Source of the DNA: an uncultured Collinsella sp.
GTDB lineage: Bacteria > Actinomycetota > Coriobacteriia > Coriobacteriales > Coriobacteriaceae
Assembly: GCA_900554465.1 (NCBI GenBank)
Contig: USHF01000001.1
Coordinates: forward strand, 1 to 51,223
Length of the DNA: 51,223 bases
Direction: 5' to 3'
Shown piece after piece: positions 31,751 to 39,364 of this stretch. The translations under genes were made by a program, and so were the position numbers. Under the pieces are notes generated by a model that saw only the letters and a list, made by a program, of their open reading frames with translations, was not told the DNA's origin and ran no database searches. Position 1 is the stretch's first letter; each line of letters starts with the position of its first letter.

Positions 31751-32689
31751 ATGCTGTTTTCCGGTATCATCGCTGCCCTTACGAGCCTTTTGATTCCCAT
31801 CATCATCCTGCTGCTGTTGCTTCCCAACGCCTGCTACGTCGTTGAGCAGCAGCACGCTGTGATCATCGAGCGCTTGGGTAAGTTCAATCGTATCGTCAAC
31901 GCGGGCTTCCACGTGAAGGTGCCCGTGATCGACCGCAAGGCCGCCACGGTGAGCCTGCGCACCATGAAAAACGGTTTTGGCATCGACGTTAAGACCCAGG
32001 ACAACGTGACCATCGGTCTTGAGGTCTCCGCTCAGTACCACGTGAGCTACGACATGGGCGCCGGCCCGGCAGATTCGGGCATCTACAAGAGCTACTACAT
32101 GCTGCAGGAGCCCGTCGACCAGATGCGTGACTTCATCACCGACGCCCTGCGCTCTTCGATTCCTGTCTACACACTCGATGAGGTCTTTGCCAAGAAGGAT
32201 GACATCGCCAAGGATGTCAACGCTACCGTTTCCGAGCAGATGGCCGCCTACGGCTTCACCCTCGTGTCGACGCTCATCACCAAAATCGCACTGCCGACCG
32301 AGGTTGAGAACTCCATGAACGACATCAACGCCGCCCAGCGCAAGCGCGCTGCGGCACAGGAGCTCGCCGAGGCAGACCGCATCAAGCGCGTCACCGAGGC
32401 GACCGCCGAGGCCGAGGCAATGGAAAAGGCGGGCGAGGGCATCGCCAACCAGCGCAAGGCCATCGCACTGGGTATCAAAGATTCGCTCGAGATCATCCAG
32501 GAGACGGGTGTCGGCAATGACGAGGCCAACCAACTGTTCATGTTTACGCAGTGGTCCGAGATGATGACGGAGTTCGCTCGCACGGGTAAAACCTCGACGG
32601 TCGTGCTGCCGAGCGACTTTTCGCAGTCGGCCTCGATGTTCGAGCAGATGCTGGCCGCCGGCAAAGTTCAAAACGATTCGAAGGAGTAG
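31751..32689 (+). CDS. SPFH/Band 7 (stomatin/HflC-like) membrane protein
   Basis: 312 residues from ATG 31751, after AGAGGAGAG. One N-terminal membrane helix (FSGIIAALTSLLIPIIILLLLLP) then an SPFH domain: VEQQHAVIIERLGKFNRIVNAGFHVKVPVIDR, DVKTQDNVTIGLEVSAQYHV, and DALRSSIPVYTLDEVFAKKDDIA. A helical coiled-coil segment rich in Ala/Glu (INAAQRKRAAAQELAEADRIKRVTEATAEAEA) follows, as in stomatins and flotillins. Such proteins form large membrane rings that shape lipid domains or regulate proteases. No NfeD-type partner is adjacent. It ends 6 bases before rlmH. Confidence 0.9.
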   Translation: MLFSGIIAALTSLLIPIIILLLLLPNACYVVEQQHAVIIERLGKFNRIVNAGFHVKVPVIDRKAATVSLRTMKNGFGIDVKTQDNVTIGLEVSAQYHVSYDMGAGPADSGIYKSYYMLQEPVDQMRDFITDALRSSIPVYTLDEVFAKKDDIAKDVNATVSEQMAAYGFTLVSTLITKIALPTEVENSMNDINAAQRKRAAAQELAEADRIKRVTEATAEAEAMEKAGEGIANQRKAIALGIKDSLEIIQETGVGNDEANQLFMFTQWSEMMTEFARTGKTSTVVLPSDFSQSASMFEQMLAAGKVQNDSKE

Positions 32690-32695
32690 ACGCGC

Positions 32696-33166
32696 GTGAA
32701 ATACACCGTCGTTTGCGTCGGTAAGCTCAAGGAGCGCTTTTGGAAGGACGCGTGCGCTGAGTACACCAAGCGCCTAGGTGCCTATGCCAAGGTGGATATC
32801 CGCGAGGTGGCCGATATCGACCCGGCTAAGGCGGGCGGCGTGGATGCCGCGCGCGACAAGGAGGGGGCGGCGATTCTTGCCGCCTTGCCATCTCGAGCGC
32901 ATTTGATCCTGCTGGCTATCGAGGGCAAGGAGCGCTCGAGCGAGGAGTTTTCGGCGAGGCTCGACGATCTTATGCTGCGAGGCAGCAGCGACATTGCCTT
33001 TGTAATCGGCGGTTCGGACGGCGTGAGTGATGAGGTGCGCGCCCGCGCCGACGAGATGCTCAGCTTTGGACGCATTACCTTGCCGCATAACCTGGCGCGT
33101 GTGGTGCTGCTAGAGCAGATTTACCGTGCCTGCAAGATCAGTCGTGGCGAGCCGTATCACAAATAG
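32696..33166 (+). CDS. rlmH: 23S rRNA (pseudouridine-1915-N3)-methyltransferase
   Basis: 156 residues from GTG 32696 (after AAGGAG). SPOUT-class enzyme with a trefoil knot. Hallmarks: KYTVVCVGKLKERFWKDACAEYTKRL at the start, HLILLAIEGKERSSEEFSARL, IAFVIGGSDGVSDEV (SAM loop), ITLPHNLARVVLLEQIYRACKISRGEPYHK at the end, which is essentially the family consensus. It immediately follows the SPFH gene and is probably co-transcribed. Confidence 0.97.
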   Translation: MKYTVVCVGKLKERFWKDACAEYTKRLGAYAKVDIREVADIDPAKAGGVDAARDKEGAAILAALPSRAHLILLAIEGKERSSEEFSARLDDLMLRGSSDIAFVIGGSDGVSDEVRARADEMLSFGRITLPHNLARVVLLEQIYRACKISRGEPYHK

Positions 33167-33239
33167 GTCGGCAATACGAAACAATGGCGTGGGACAATAC
33201 CTTTCGTTTTGAGGAATGTGTCTGAAAGGACTATGAGAT

Positions 33240-34010
33240 ATGAAGATTGGATTTGTCGGTTTTGGCAATATGGCGAGCGCTATGGCCGATGGCTGGATCG
33301 CTGCCGGTGTAGCTGCGAGCGACATGTGCGCCTGCGCGGGTCGCTACGACGCGCTGGTTGAGCGCTGCGAGGCGCGCGGCATGGTCGCCTGCCACGATGC
33401 CGCCGAGGTTGTCGCCGCATCCGATATCGTGGTCGCTGCGGTCAAACCGTACATGATCGAGAAGGTATTCGCCCCGATCAAGGATGCTCTTGCCAAAAAG
33501 GTCGTTCTGTCGGTTGCCTGGACCTGGGACAGTGCCAAGTGGGAGCAGGTCCTGCCGGGCGTCGCGCATATCTCGACGGTGCCCAACACGCCGGTTTCGG
33601 TAGGCGAGGGCGTCATCGCCTGCGAGAAGGCTTCGACGCTTAACGACGAGCAGCGTGCTGTGGTGCTCGACCTGCTCGGTAAGCTTGGCGCTGTCGTCGA
33701 GCTCGACACAAGCCTGCTGTTTGTGGGCGGCACGGTGGGTGGTTGCGCTCCGGCGTTTGTCGCCATGGCAATCGAGGCCCTGGGCGATGCGGCGGTCAAG
33801 CACGGTATCCCGCGTGCGGATGCTTATCGCATTGTGAGCCAGATGGTGCTGGGTACGGCAAAGCTGCAGCTTGCAACTGGCCAGCATCCTGCGGCGATGA
33901 AGGATGCCGTATGCTCGCCCGGCGGTGCCACCATCAAGGGCGTCGTTGCACTCGAGGACGCCGGCATGCGCAGCGCCCTGGTCAAGGCAATCGACGCAAC
34001 CCTCCAGTAA
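33240..34010 (+). CDS. proC: Pyrroline-5-carboxylate reductase
   Basis: 256 residues. NAD(P)H-dependent final step of proline synthesis. N-terminal Rossmann motif MKIGFVGFGNMASAMADGW, then VAASDIVVAAVKPYMIEKV, HISTVPNTPVSVGEGVI, and the C-terminal dimer domain with LFVGGTVGGCAPAFVAMAIEALGDAAVKHGIPRADAYRI and the signature HPAAMKDAVCSPGGATIKGVVALE. Start after AAGGACTATGAGAT. It stands alone, followed by a large palindromic element. Confidence 0.95.
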   Translation: MKIGFVGFGNMASAMADGWIAAGVAASDMCACAGRYDALVERCEARGMVACHDAAEVVAASDIVVAAVKPYMIEKVFAPIKDALAKKVVLSVAWTWDSAKWEQVLPGVAHISTVPNTPVSVGEGVIACEKASTLNDEQRAVVLDLLGKLGAVVELDTSLLFVGGTVGGCAPAFVAMAIEALGDAAVKHGIPRADAYRIVSQMVLGTAKLQLATGQHPAAMKDAVCSPGGATIKGVVALEDAGMRSALVKAIDATLQ

Positions 34011-34161
34011 AACCGACCAAAAAAGGGACAGTTTATTTTGGCAGGTTTTTCCTGCGGTTTTGTCCTTTTAGCGAAAAGTGCCCCGCAACTGGCTCAATTC
34101 CAGTTGCGGGGCACTTGCGTTTGCCCAGATAAAACCGACCAAAATAAACCTGTCCCTTTTT
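34011..34161. repeat. Nested palindromic element between proC and the small membrane protein gene
   Basis: Outer arms: 34020-34041 (AAAAAGGGACAG-TTTATTTTGG) and its inverse at 34139-34161, differing by one inserted base. In the centre is a 17-bp perfect stem AAGTGCCCCGCAACTGG (34076-34092) with 34100-34116, loop CTCAATT. AAACCGACC flanks both ends in direct orientation (34010-34018 and 34132-34140). Confidence 0.85.
34076..34116. terminator. 17-bp hairpin, possible bidirectional terminator
   Basis: Stem as described for the nested element; GTCCTTTTAGCGAAAAG precedes it and no proper T-run follows on the + strand, while AAAA at 34074-34077 gives a short U-run on the minus strand for the gene ending at 34168. 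Confidence 0.4.
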
Positions 34162-34167
34162 GACAGG

Positions 34168-34341
34168 TTAGTCCCAGAAGCTGTCTTCTTCGTCCTCGGA
34201 CTTGGGGCCGCGGTCGACATACATCTTATGGGTGCGCTTCTCCATTACAAAGGCAATAATCGCAAACAGCAGGATGCCGCCGGCGAAAAGGATGGCAAAA
34301 CCGGTGCGGGTGCCAAACAAAAAGGAAAAAACTGCGTCCAT
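34168..34341 (-). CDS. Small single-pass membrane protein of 57 residues
   Basis: Translation begins MDAVFSFLFGTRTGFAILFA, continues with GGILLFAIIAFVMEKRTHKM and ends in an acidic tail YVDRGPKSEDEEDSFWD. It has one membrane helix at about 13-33, a basic juxtamembrane stretch, and a C-terminal Asp/Glu cluster. AGAAGG precedes the ATG at 34341. I do not recognise a family. It is divergent from serS and shares its promoter region. The codon use and clean helix argue for a real gene. Confidence 0.7.
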   Translation of the reverse strand: MDAVFSFLFGTRTGFAILFAGGILLFAIIAFVMEKRTHKMYVDRGPKSEDEEDSFWD

Positions 34342-34365
34342 TGGGTGCCTTCTTGCGTAGTTGAG

Positions 34366-34395
34366 TTGGGTCGTAAACGCTCATAAGTATATACT
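34366..34395 (+). promoter_or_regulatory. Divergent promoter region of serS and the small membrane protein gene
   Basis: TTGGGT (34366-34371) with TATACT (34390-34395, spacer 18) or TATATA (34388-34393, spacer 16). The -10 lies in a 12-base perfect palindrome AAGTATATACTT (34385-34396), which also provides TATACT on the minus strand with TTGTAC 15 bases away. Confidence 0.5.
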
Positions 34396-34452
34396 TGCCC
34401 ATACATGTACAAGGTTGCAACCTAAATGGAATGTATATCGCCGGAGGATCTA

Positions 34453-35736
34453 ATGCTTGATATCAAGTTTGTTCGCGAGAACCCCGATGCCATCGATGTC
34501 GCCATGGCTAACCGCCAGACGTCTTGGGATCGCGAGAAGTTCTTTGAGCTCGACGACGAGCGTCGTGCCGTCATCACCGAGGTTGAGGAACTTCAAGCCA
34601 CGCGCAATGCCGAGTCCAAGAAGATCGGCGCCCTGATGAAGGAGGGCAAGAAGGACGAGGCCGAGGCCGCCAAGGAGGCCGTGCGCGCCGTCAACGAGAA
34701 GATTGACGGTCTGGCCGAGCGCCGCACCGCCCTCGAGCAGGAGCAGTACGACTTCATGGCTCACCTGCCCAACATTCCTTGCGAGGCCACGCCGTACGGC
34801 AAGGACGAGGACGAGAACATCGAGCGCCGTCGTTGGGGCACCCCGCGCGAGTTCGACTTCGACTTTAAGCCGCACTGGGATCTGGGCACCGACCTCGACA
34901 TCCTTGACTTCGAGCGCGGCAACAAGCTCTCCGGCAGCCGCTTCACCGTTCTCGGTGGCGCCGGCGCCCGTCTTGAGCGCGCCCTCATCAACTTCTTCCT
35001 CGATACGCACACCAGCCATGGTTTTAAGGAGTGGTGGCCGCCCATCGTCGTCAAGCGTCAGACCATGTTCGGCACGGGCCAGCTGCCCAAGTTCGAGGAC
35101 GACGCCTATCACGTCTCGGGCGACAACTTCCTGATCCCCACCGCCGAGGTCGTGCTCACCAACCTGCACGCCGGTGAGGTCCTCGACGCCGACACCCTGC
35201 CGCGCCGCTACACCGCCTTCACCCCCTGCTTCCGCGAGGAGGCCGGTTCCGCCGGTCGCGATACCCGTGGCATCATCCGTCAGCACGAGTTCGACAAGGT
35301 CGAGATGGTCAAGTTCGCTAAGCCGGAGGAGTCCGACGAGGAGCTCGAGAGCATGACCGCCGAGGCCGAGTACCTGCTGCAGCAGCTGGGCCTTCCGTAT
35401 CGCGTGATTAGCCTGTGCACCGGCGACTTGGGCTTCTCTGCCCGTCAGACCTACGACATCGAGGTCTGGCTGCCGAGCTACAACGCCTACAAGGAGATCA
35501 GCTCCTGCTCCAACTGCGGTGACTTCCAGGCTCGCCGCGCCAACATCAAGTATCGCGACCCCGAGAACTTCAAGGGTTCGCGCTACCTGCACACCCTCAA
35601 CGGTTCCGGCCTGCCGGCTGGCCGTACCATGGCTGCCATTCTGGAGAACTACCAGAACGCCGACGGCACCATCACGATCCCCGAGGTCCTGCGTCCCTAC
35701 ATGGGCGGCCTCGAGAAGATCGAGCCGGTCGCGTAA
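34453..35736 (+). CDS. serS: Seryl-tRNA synthetase
   Basis: 427 residues from ATG 34453 preceded by CCGGAGGATCTA; an upstream in-frame ATG at 34426 lacks a binding site. N-terminal antiparallel coiled coil (MLDIKFVRENPDAIDVAMANR to about residue 110), then the class II core: GSRFTVLGGAGARLERALINF (motif 1), TAFTPCFREEAGSAGRDTRGIIRQHEFDKVEMV (motif 2), and LNGSGLPAGRTMAAILENYQN (motif 3). QTYDIEVWLPSYNAYKEISSCSNCGDFQARR is the serine pocket region. No T-box leader fits in the 57 bases upstream. Confidence 0.98.
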   Translation: MLDIKFVRENPDAIDVAMANRQTSWDREKFFELDDERRAVITEVEELQATRNAESKKIGALMKEGKKDEAEAAKEAVRAVNEKIDGLAERRTALEQEQYDFMAHLPNIPCEATPYGKDEDENIERRRWGTPREFDFDFKPHWDLGTDLDILDFERGNKLSGSRFTVLGGAGARLERALINFFLDTHTSHGFKEWWPPIVVKRQTMFGTGQLPKFEDDAYHVSGDNFLIPTAEVVLTNLHAGEVLDADTLPRRYTAFTPCFREEAGSAGRDTRGIIRQHEFDKVEMVKFAKPEESDEELESMTAEAEYLLQQLGLPYRVISLCTGDLGFSARQTYDIEVWLPSYNAYKEISSCSNCGDFQARRANIKYRDPENFKGSRYLHTLNGSGLPAGRTMAAILENYQNADGTITIPEVLRPYMGGLEKIEPVA

Positions 35737-35760
35737 CTTGGCTGCATAGGCGATATGCAA

Positions 35761-35787
35761 GGGCGCTCCTTCGGGGGCGCCCTATTT
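35761..35787 (+). terminator. Terminator of serS
   Basis: 9-bp stem GGGCGCTCC (35761-35769) / GGGGCGCCC (35774-35782) with one G-U pair, UUCG tetraloop, then TATTTC. Confidence 0.75.
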
Positions 35788-35836
35788 CGTGCGCAGGTCC
35801 ATACCATGCTGTGCGGACAGCTCAATAGAAAACACA

Positions 35837-35876
35837 CGAACAACTGTTCTGTATGCAGCCATCTACCTGCTATGCT
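35837..35876 (+). promoter_or_regulatory. Possible LexA box and promoter of the 35910 gene
   Basis: CGAACAACTGTTCT (35837-35850) matches 12 of 14 positions of the Gram-positive SOS box CGAACRNRYGTTYC as I recall it. It overlaps a weak -35 (TTCTGT, 35847) that is 18 bases from TATGCT (35871-35876). Confidence 0.35.
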
Positions 35877-35909
35877 TTTGCTAAATAAGAGCGAGAGAAA
35901 GGGGACGCG

Positions 35910-36287
35910 ATGGAGCTGTTTGATGATCGGGTGGTTTTGTTTGAGAGCGACGAGGGCGGGGAGTACCTGCTTGTGACGTGTGAGCCGTCTGGCATGGGTG
36001 GCCTGGTGGTTCGACAGACGAGCGAGGGGCCGTTGACGCAATGGTGCTACGAGGAGTCGCCTCATGTGGTTGAGACGTTTGTGGCGCACGAGGGGCTTGT
36101 GGCCCTAGAGCATTTCTATGGGGTCCAGACATCTAATCAGGTTGCTCGCATGTTGAGCATCTCGTTTGCCGATTATGATTGTGCCCAGCGGGTGAGATCG
36201 CTCCTGAGGGAACTTGATGCTAAGTTTGACGTGATCGAAAAGCCAATCGATCGTACGGGGAATGGCGGTATATGCGGAGCAGCATGA
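35910..36287 (+). CDS. Uncharacterised 125-residue protein
   Basis: No family recognised. The protein starts MELFDDRVVLFESDEGGEYLLVTCEP and looks like a small soluble alpha/beta protein: a beta-rich first half (VVLFESDEGGEYLLVTCEPSGMGGLVVRQTSEG), and a helical second half with FADYDCAQRVRSLLRELDAKFDVIEKP. No signal peptide or membrane helix. AAAGGGGA precedes the ATG. Isolated between the serS terminator and tRNA-Arg. A possible SOS box lies upstream. Confidence 0.6.
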   Translation: MELFDDRVVLFESDEGGEYLLVTCEPSGMGGLVVRQTSEGPLTQWCYEESPHVVETFVAHEGLVALEHFYGVQTSNQVARMLSISFADYDCAQRVRSLLRELDAKFDVIEKPIDRTGNGGICGAA

Positions 36288-36323
36288 CAAGACTGCGTTC
36301 CACAAAAAAGTTTGAAATTGTGC

Positions 36324-36353
36324 TTGACTCCAATAAGCTAAAGTGGTTTTATA
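36324..36353 (+). promoter_or_regulatory. Promoter of tRNA-Arg
   Basis: TTGACT (36324-36329), 18-base spacer, TTTATA (36348-36353), 12 bases before the tRNA. Confidence 0.6.
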
Positions 36354-36364
36354 TGTCTTGCGCT

Positions 36365-36441
36365 GCGGCGTTACCTCAGCTGGATAGAGGGTCTGACTAC
36401 GAATCAGAACGTCATAGGTTCGAATCCTATACGCCGCACCA
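36365..36441 (+). tRNA. tRNA-Arg (ACG), CCA encoded
   Basis: Acceptor GCGGCGT / ACGCCGC fully paired, D arm CCTCAGCTGGATAGAGG, anticodon ACG at 36399-36401, T arm with GGTTCGAATCC, discriminator A, genomic CCA. The first anticodon A is expected to be deaminated to inosine. Confidence 0.97.
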
Positions 36442-36450
36442 TTTGAGATT

Positions 36451-36480
36451 AAAGCTCCCGGCAACGGGGGCTTTTCTTTT
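36451..36480 (+). terminator. Terminator of tRNA-Arg
   Basis: 10-bp stem AAAGCTCCCG (36451-36460) / CGGGGGCTTT (36465-36474), GCAA loop, then T-rich run. Confidence 0.88.
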
Positions 36481-36604
36481 GCGTCAGCTTGAGTGCTTTC
36501 GTCCAAAGGGACGATTTCCTGTCGACTCGTGTAAGATTCCGAGTAGATGTCGCGACTTATTCGCGACCACTCCTTCTTCAAGCGACCGATCAGGGTGATA
36601 TTTC

Positions 36605-39046
36605 GTGGCAGAGCGTCCGACATACAAGCTCAGGTTTCTCGATCCCAAGAAGCGCTTTCCGGCGATGCCCGAGCAGCCTGCGGGACGCTCATATGGTGTG
36701 GTCTGGAAACTCTTTGGCGAGGATCAGCATGAATCTTGTTATGTCGTCGAATTCGTTGGCAAAAGTCGTGTGTCGCTTTTGGGCTACGTAAGCGTTTCGG
36801 GTGAGGTGTACAAGGTGGACCGCCCCGTTAGCGAGGCTCCGCTGCCCAACGATCCCGACATGGAACTGGTCCTTGACGAGTCGGATTCCAGTATTGGTGA
36901 GATTATGGTAAGGGAAGCCAACGGTGCAATGCACGCGTGCGCACAAACTTCCGGCTCTCCCGAAGGCCCCATGCGCGAGCAGTCCGACCACGCGACATGG
37001 AATTCGGCCCGCGCCCTTCCTTACGGCGAGTTCATGGCCTCGATGTTCTTGCGCTACGTGATATTTGCCAACTCCGAAAGCGCTATTGCGAACACGGCGG
37101 GCGTCGACGGTCTCGATGCGGACATGCAAAACGTTGTCGACAAGATCAAGCTCGTAAAGTTGCCCGAGCCGGTCGAGGTGTTTTTGGGCTTTAACACGGC
37201 ACCGCTCCCCGATGCTATCGAGACGCTGCTTTACCGCGTTGACCATGCCGAGAATCCGAGCGGTATCGAGCGCTATGCCGCCGCCCTTATGAGCGAAATT
37301 GACTTGCCCCGCTTGCGCACCATCGCCGCTAAGTCCGAGATGAGCCTGGCTCGCATTGATCGCTCAAAGCTTTTCTATCTCAATTTTGATCGTAGTCTGC
37401 TGGACCAGGACGAAATTGACACGCTGCTCGCCATCGAGTGCCGTCTCAACCGCCTCTCCGGCATCCTTGAGCGCATCGGGGCCGGATTGGTTCCCGCGGC
37501 ATCCTCGCCGAGCCTTGAGGGCTGCGCGCTCTTTGATGCGTGGCATATCGCCAAGACGACCAACGATGTTCCCCGACTGCTCGATACGGCCTCAAGCGAT
37601 AACCCGTGGGGCAAACCGGGGACGGTGGCGTGTCAGCCGGGCGGTGAGTGGGACGTGCGCACCCGCTTCGCGCGTATCGTCGAGACGCTCAACGTGATTA
37701 CGCGGCTCGACTATACCTATCGGGCAAACGTTGCCGAGGGGATTATGCTCGTTCGGTTTGGGCACTCTGTCGTGGATGCCATGCCGCAACGTGAATACGA
37801 CGCTCAAGATGACGCCTGGCGCGAGCTGGAAGAGGACACGCGTGCGATCTGGGCCGCGGAGCACGATGCGCGCGTGGCGCTCACGCTTGCGGCGGCGTGC
37901 TTTGCCGCGGGCACCTGCATCACGCGCTGCTATGTGCAGATTGCTGCTCCCGACAGTGAGCAGGGCGAGCGCGTTGTCGCAACGTATTTCTTTGGGCGCG
38001 CGGCCTATCTGGCCGATTGCGTGCCTGTCGCCAAGGATCTTGAGAGCATGGACATGGACGATATGCCGTGCAAGCGTGTGCTTGAGGCGTATGAGTCAAC
38101 TGTTCCGGAGACGATTGAACCTGCGGAGGTTCATGCTCGTCCGCGTGATGACCATCGCACGCTGCCGCCGGCGCTGCGCGATCTGCTGCTTGCCGATACG
38201 GCTGACGAGTTGGAGGTCATGGAAGAGGACGATGACCCATACGTGGCCCGTGTTGTTGAATTGCGTGAGCAGGCAAAAGTCGACCGTACGGGTGCTTTTG
38301 AAGGTTTTTCCCGTCTTGTCGAGGAGTTGGAGGCTAAGTGCGCCGTCGCCGAGCTTTTGGCGACAGGTCCGGTTCAAACGCAGTTTTGTGATAACCAGCT
38401 GGTACGCATGGTGCTACCGGTGTTGGAAGAAGACCGCTCTGTGCGAATCCTTCGTGCGCCCGATGCGCTGTACTTTGCCCAGCACGAGATCTGCAGCTTT
38501 TACGCCGAGCAAGAGGACTTTGAACGAGCGCTGCCCGAGGTGCGCCATCTTTACGATCTGGCGCGCTCGTCCATGCAATCGCACTTTGCGCTCATCAACG
38601 TGCTTGCGCGCCTGGAGCGCTTTGACGAGATTATCGAGGTGGCGCGCCACGGCCTACGTATTGCCAGCGATCGTTCTGCAATCGGCTACCTGTTCTATCG
38701 CTTGGCGTTTGCCTATTGGAATTGCGATCAGCTCGAGCTCGCGTTGGCGTGCTACCGCCTCGTGCCGCGCGGCGAGGAGTCAGGTAGCAACGCGCTGGAG
38801 GAAATGCAGGGCCTTATGAACGAGATGGGTGTCAATGAGCCACCGACGTTCGAGGATGCGGTTGAAACCATCCGCAAGGCCGGGCTCGAGCTACCGCCGG
38901 TGCCCGCTGTGACCAACCAGCTGGCGGATGCTGCCGTGCAGCTGGTCGACAACGGCTTCTTTTTCCTGGCGCGTGGCTGCATCTTCCAAATGTGGCGCAC
39001 CATGGGCAACGATGAGCTCGGCTCCCTCAATCGCTCGCTGGGGTAG
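36605..39046 (+). CDS. Large uncharacterised protein with TPR-like C-terminal helices
   Basis: 813 residues from GTG 36605; the ribosome-binding site is weak (AGGGTGAT), so the start is not certain. No signal peptide or membrane helix, hence cytoplasmic. The N-terminal ~120 residues look beta-rich (YVVEFVGKSRVSLLGYVSVSGEVYKV). The middle is mixed helix, and the last ~200 residues have tetratricopeptide-like helix pairs: CSFYAEQEDFERALPEVRHLYDLAR, ALINVLARLERFDEIIEVARHGL, YLFYRLAFAYWNCDQLELALACYRL. I know no function. It is a lone gene between two tRNAs. Confidence 0.7.
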   Translation: MAERPTYKLRFLDPKKRFPAMPEQPAGRSYGVVWKLFGEDQHESCYVVEFVGKSRVSLLGYVSVSGEVYKVDRPVSEAPLPNDPDMELVLDESDSSIGEIMVREANGAMHACAQTSGSPEGPMREQSDHATWNSARALPYGEFMASMFLRYVIFANSESAIANTAGVDGLDADMQNVVDKIKLVKLPEPVEVFLGFNTAPLPDAIETLLYRVDHAENPSGIERYAAALMSEIDLPRLRTIAAKSEMSLARIDRSKLFYLNFDRSLLDQDEIDTLLAIECRLNRLSGILERIGAGLVPAASSPSLEGCALFDAWHIAKTTNDVPRLLDTASSDNPWGKPGTVACQPGGEWDVRTRFARIVETLNVITRLDYTYRANVAEGIMLVRFGHSVVDAMPQREYDAQDDAWRELEEDTRAIWAAEHDARVALTLAAACFAAGTCITRCYVQIAAPDSEQGERVVATYFFGRAAYLADCVPVAKDLESMDMDDMPCKRVLEAYESTVPETIEPAEVHARPRDDHRTLPPALRDLLLADTADELEVMEEDDDPYVARVVELREQAKVDRTGAFEGFSRLVEELEAKCAVAELLATGPVQTQFCDNQLVRMVLPVLEEDRSVRILRAPDALYFAQHEICSFYAEQEDFERALPEVRHLYDLARSSMQSHFALINVLARLERFDEIIEVARHGLRIASDRSAIGYLFYRLAFAYWNCDQLELALACYRLVPRGEESGSNALEEMQGLMNEMGVNEPPTFEDAVETIRKAGLELPPVPAVTNQLADAAVQLVDNGFFFLARGCIFQMWRTMGNDELGSLNRSLG

Positions 39047-39097
39047 TAGCGAAAACTGCAAGGAGGAAAGGCCACTGGACAATTAGAAAATTCCCTC

Positions 39098-39126
39098 TTG
39101 CCCAACTTCGACTGTTTGGTTACTAT
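39098..39126 (+). promoter_or_regulatory. Promoter of tRNA-Ser
   Basis: TTGCCC (39098-39103), 17-base spacer, TACTAT (39121-39126). Confidence 0.55.
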
Positions 39127-39140
39127 AAAACGGCTGTTAC

Positions 39141-39231
39141 GGAGAGCTGACCGAGAGGCCGAAGGTGCTCGCCTGCTAAGCGAGTATGCCCCAAAAGGGC
39201 ATCTGGGGTTCGAATCCCCAGCTCTCCGCCA
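39141..39231 (+). tRNA. tRNA-Ser (GCT), CCA encoded
   Basis: Acceptor GGAGAGC / GCTCTCC fully paired, anticodon GCT at 39175-39177 in stem CTCGC/GCGAG, long variable arm ATGCCCCAAAAGGGCAT, T arm CTGGGGTTCGAATCCCCAG, discriminator G and genomic CCA. Confidence 0.97.
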
Positions 39232-39245
39232 GTACGAACTTGAAG

Positions 39246-39271
39246 AAGGGTCCCATTTGGGGCCCTTTTTT
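39246..39271 (+). terminator. Terminator of tRNA-Ser
   Basis: 9-bp stem AAGGGTCCC (39246-39254) / GGGGCCCTT (39259-39267), ATTT loop, then a T-run. Confidence 0.9.
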
Positions 39272-39305
39272 ATTATCAAGAAAGGCGGCTGGGGATTCGA
39301 ACCCT

Positions 39306-39339
39306 CAAAAAATGAGGCGCCCCGTTGGACGCCTCATTT
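39306..39339 (-). terminator. Terminator of the D,D-carboxypeptidase gene
   Basis: 10-bp stem AAATGAGGCG (39310-39319) / CGCCTCATTT (39330-39339); on the minus strand it is followed by the U-run from the A-run at 39307-39312. Confidence 0.8.
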
Positions 39340-39364
39340 GGTTCGATGTGATATCGCTTTGGCC

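Noticed and set aside
34397..34452. T-box leader for serS
   Set aside because: Too short and with no T-box core or specifier hairpin.
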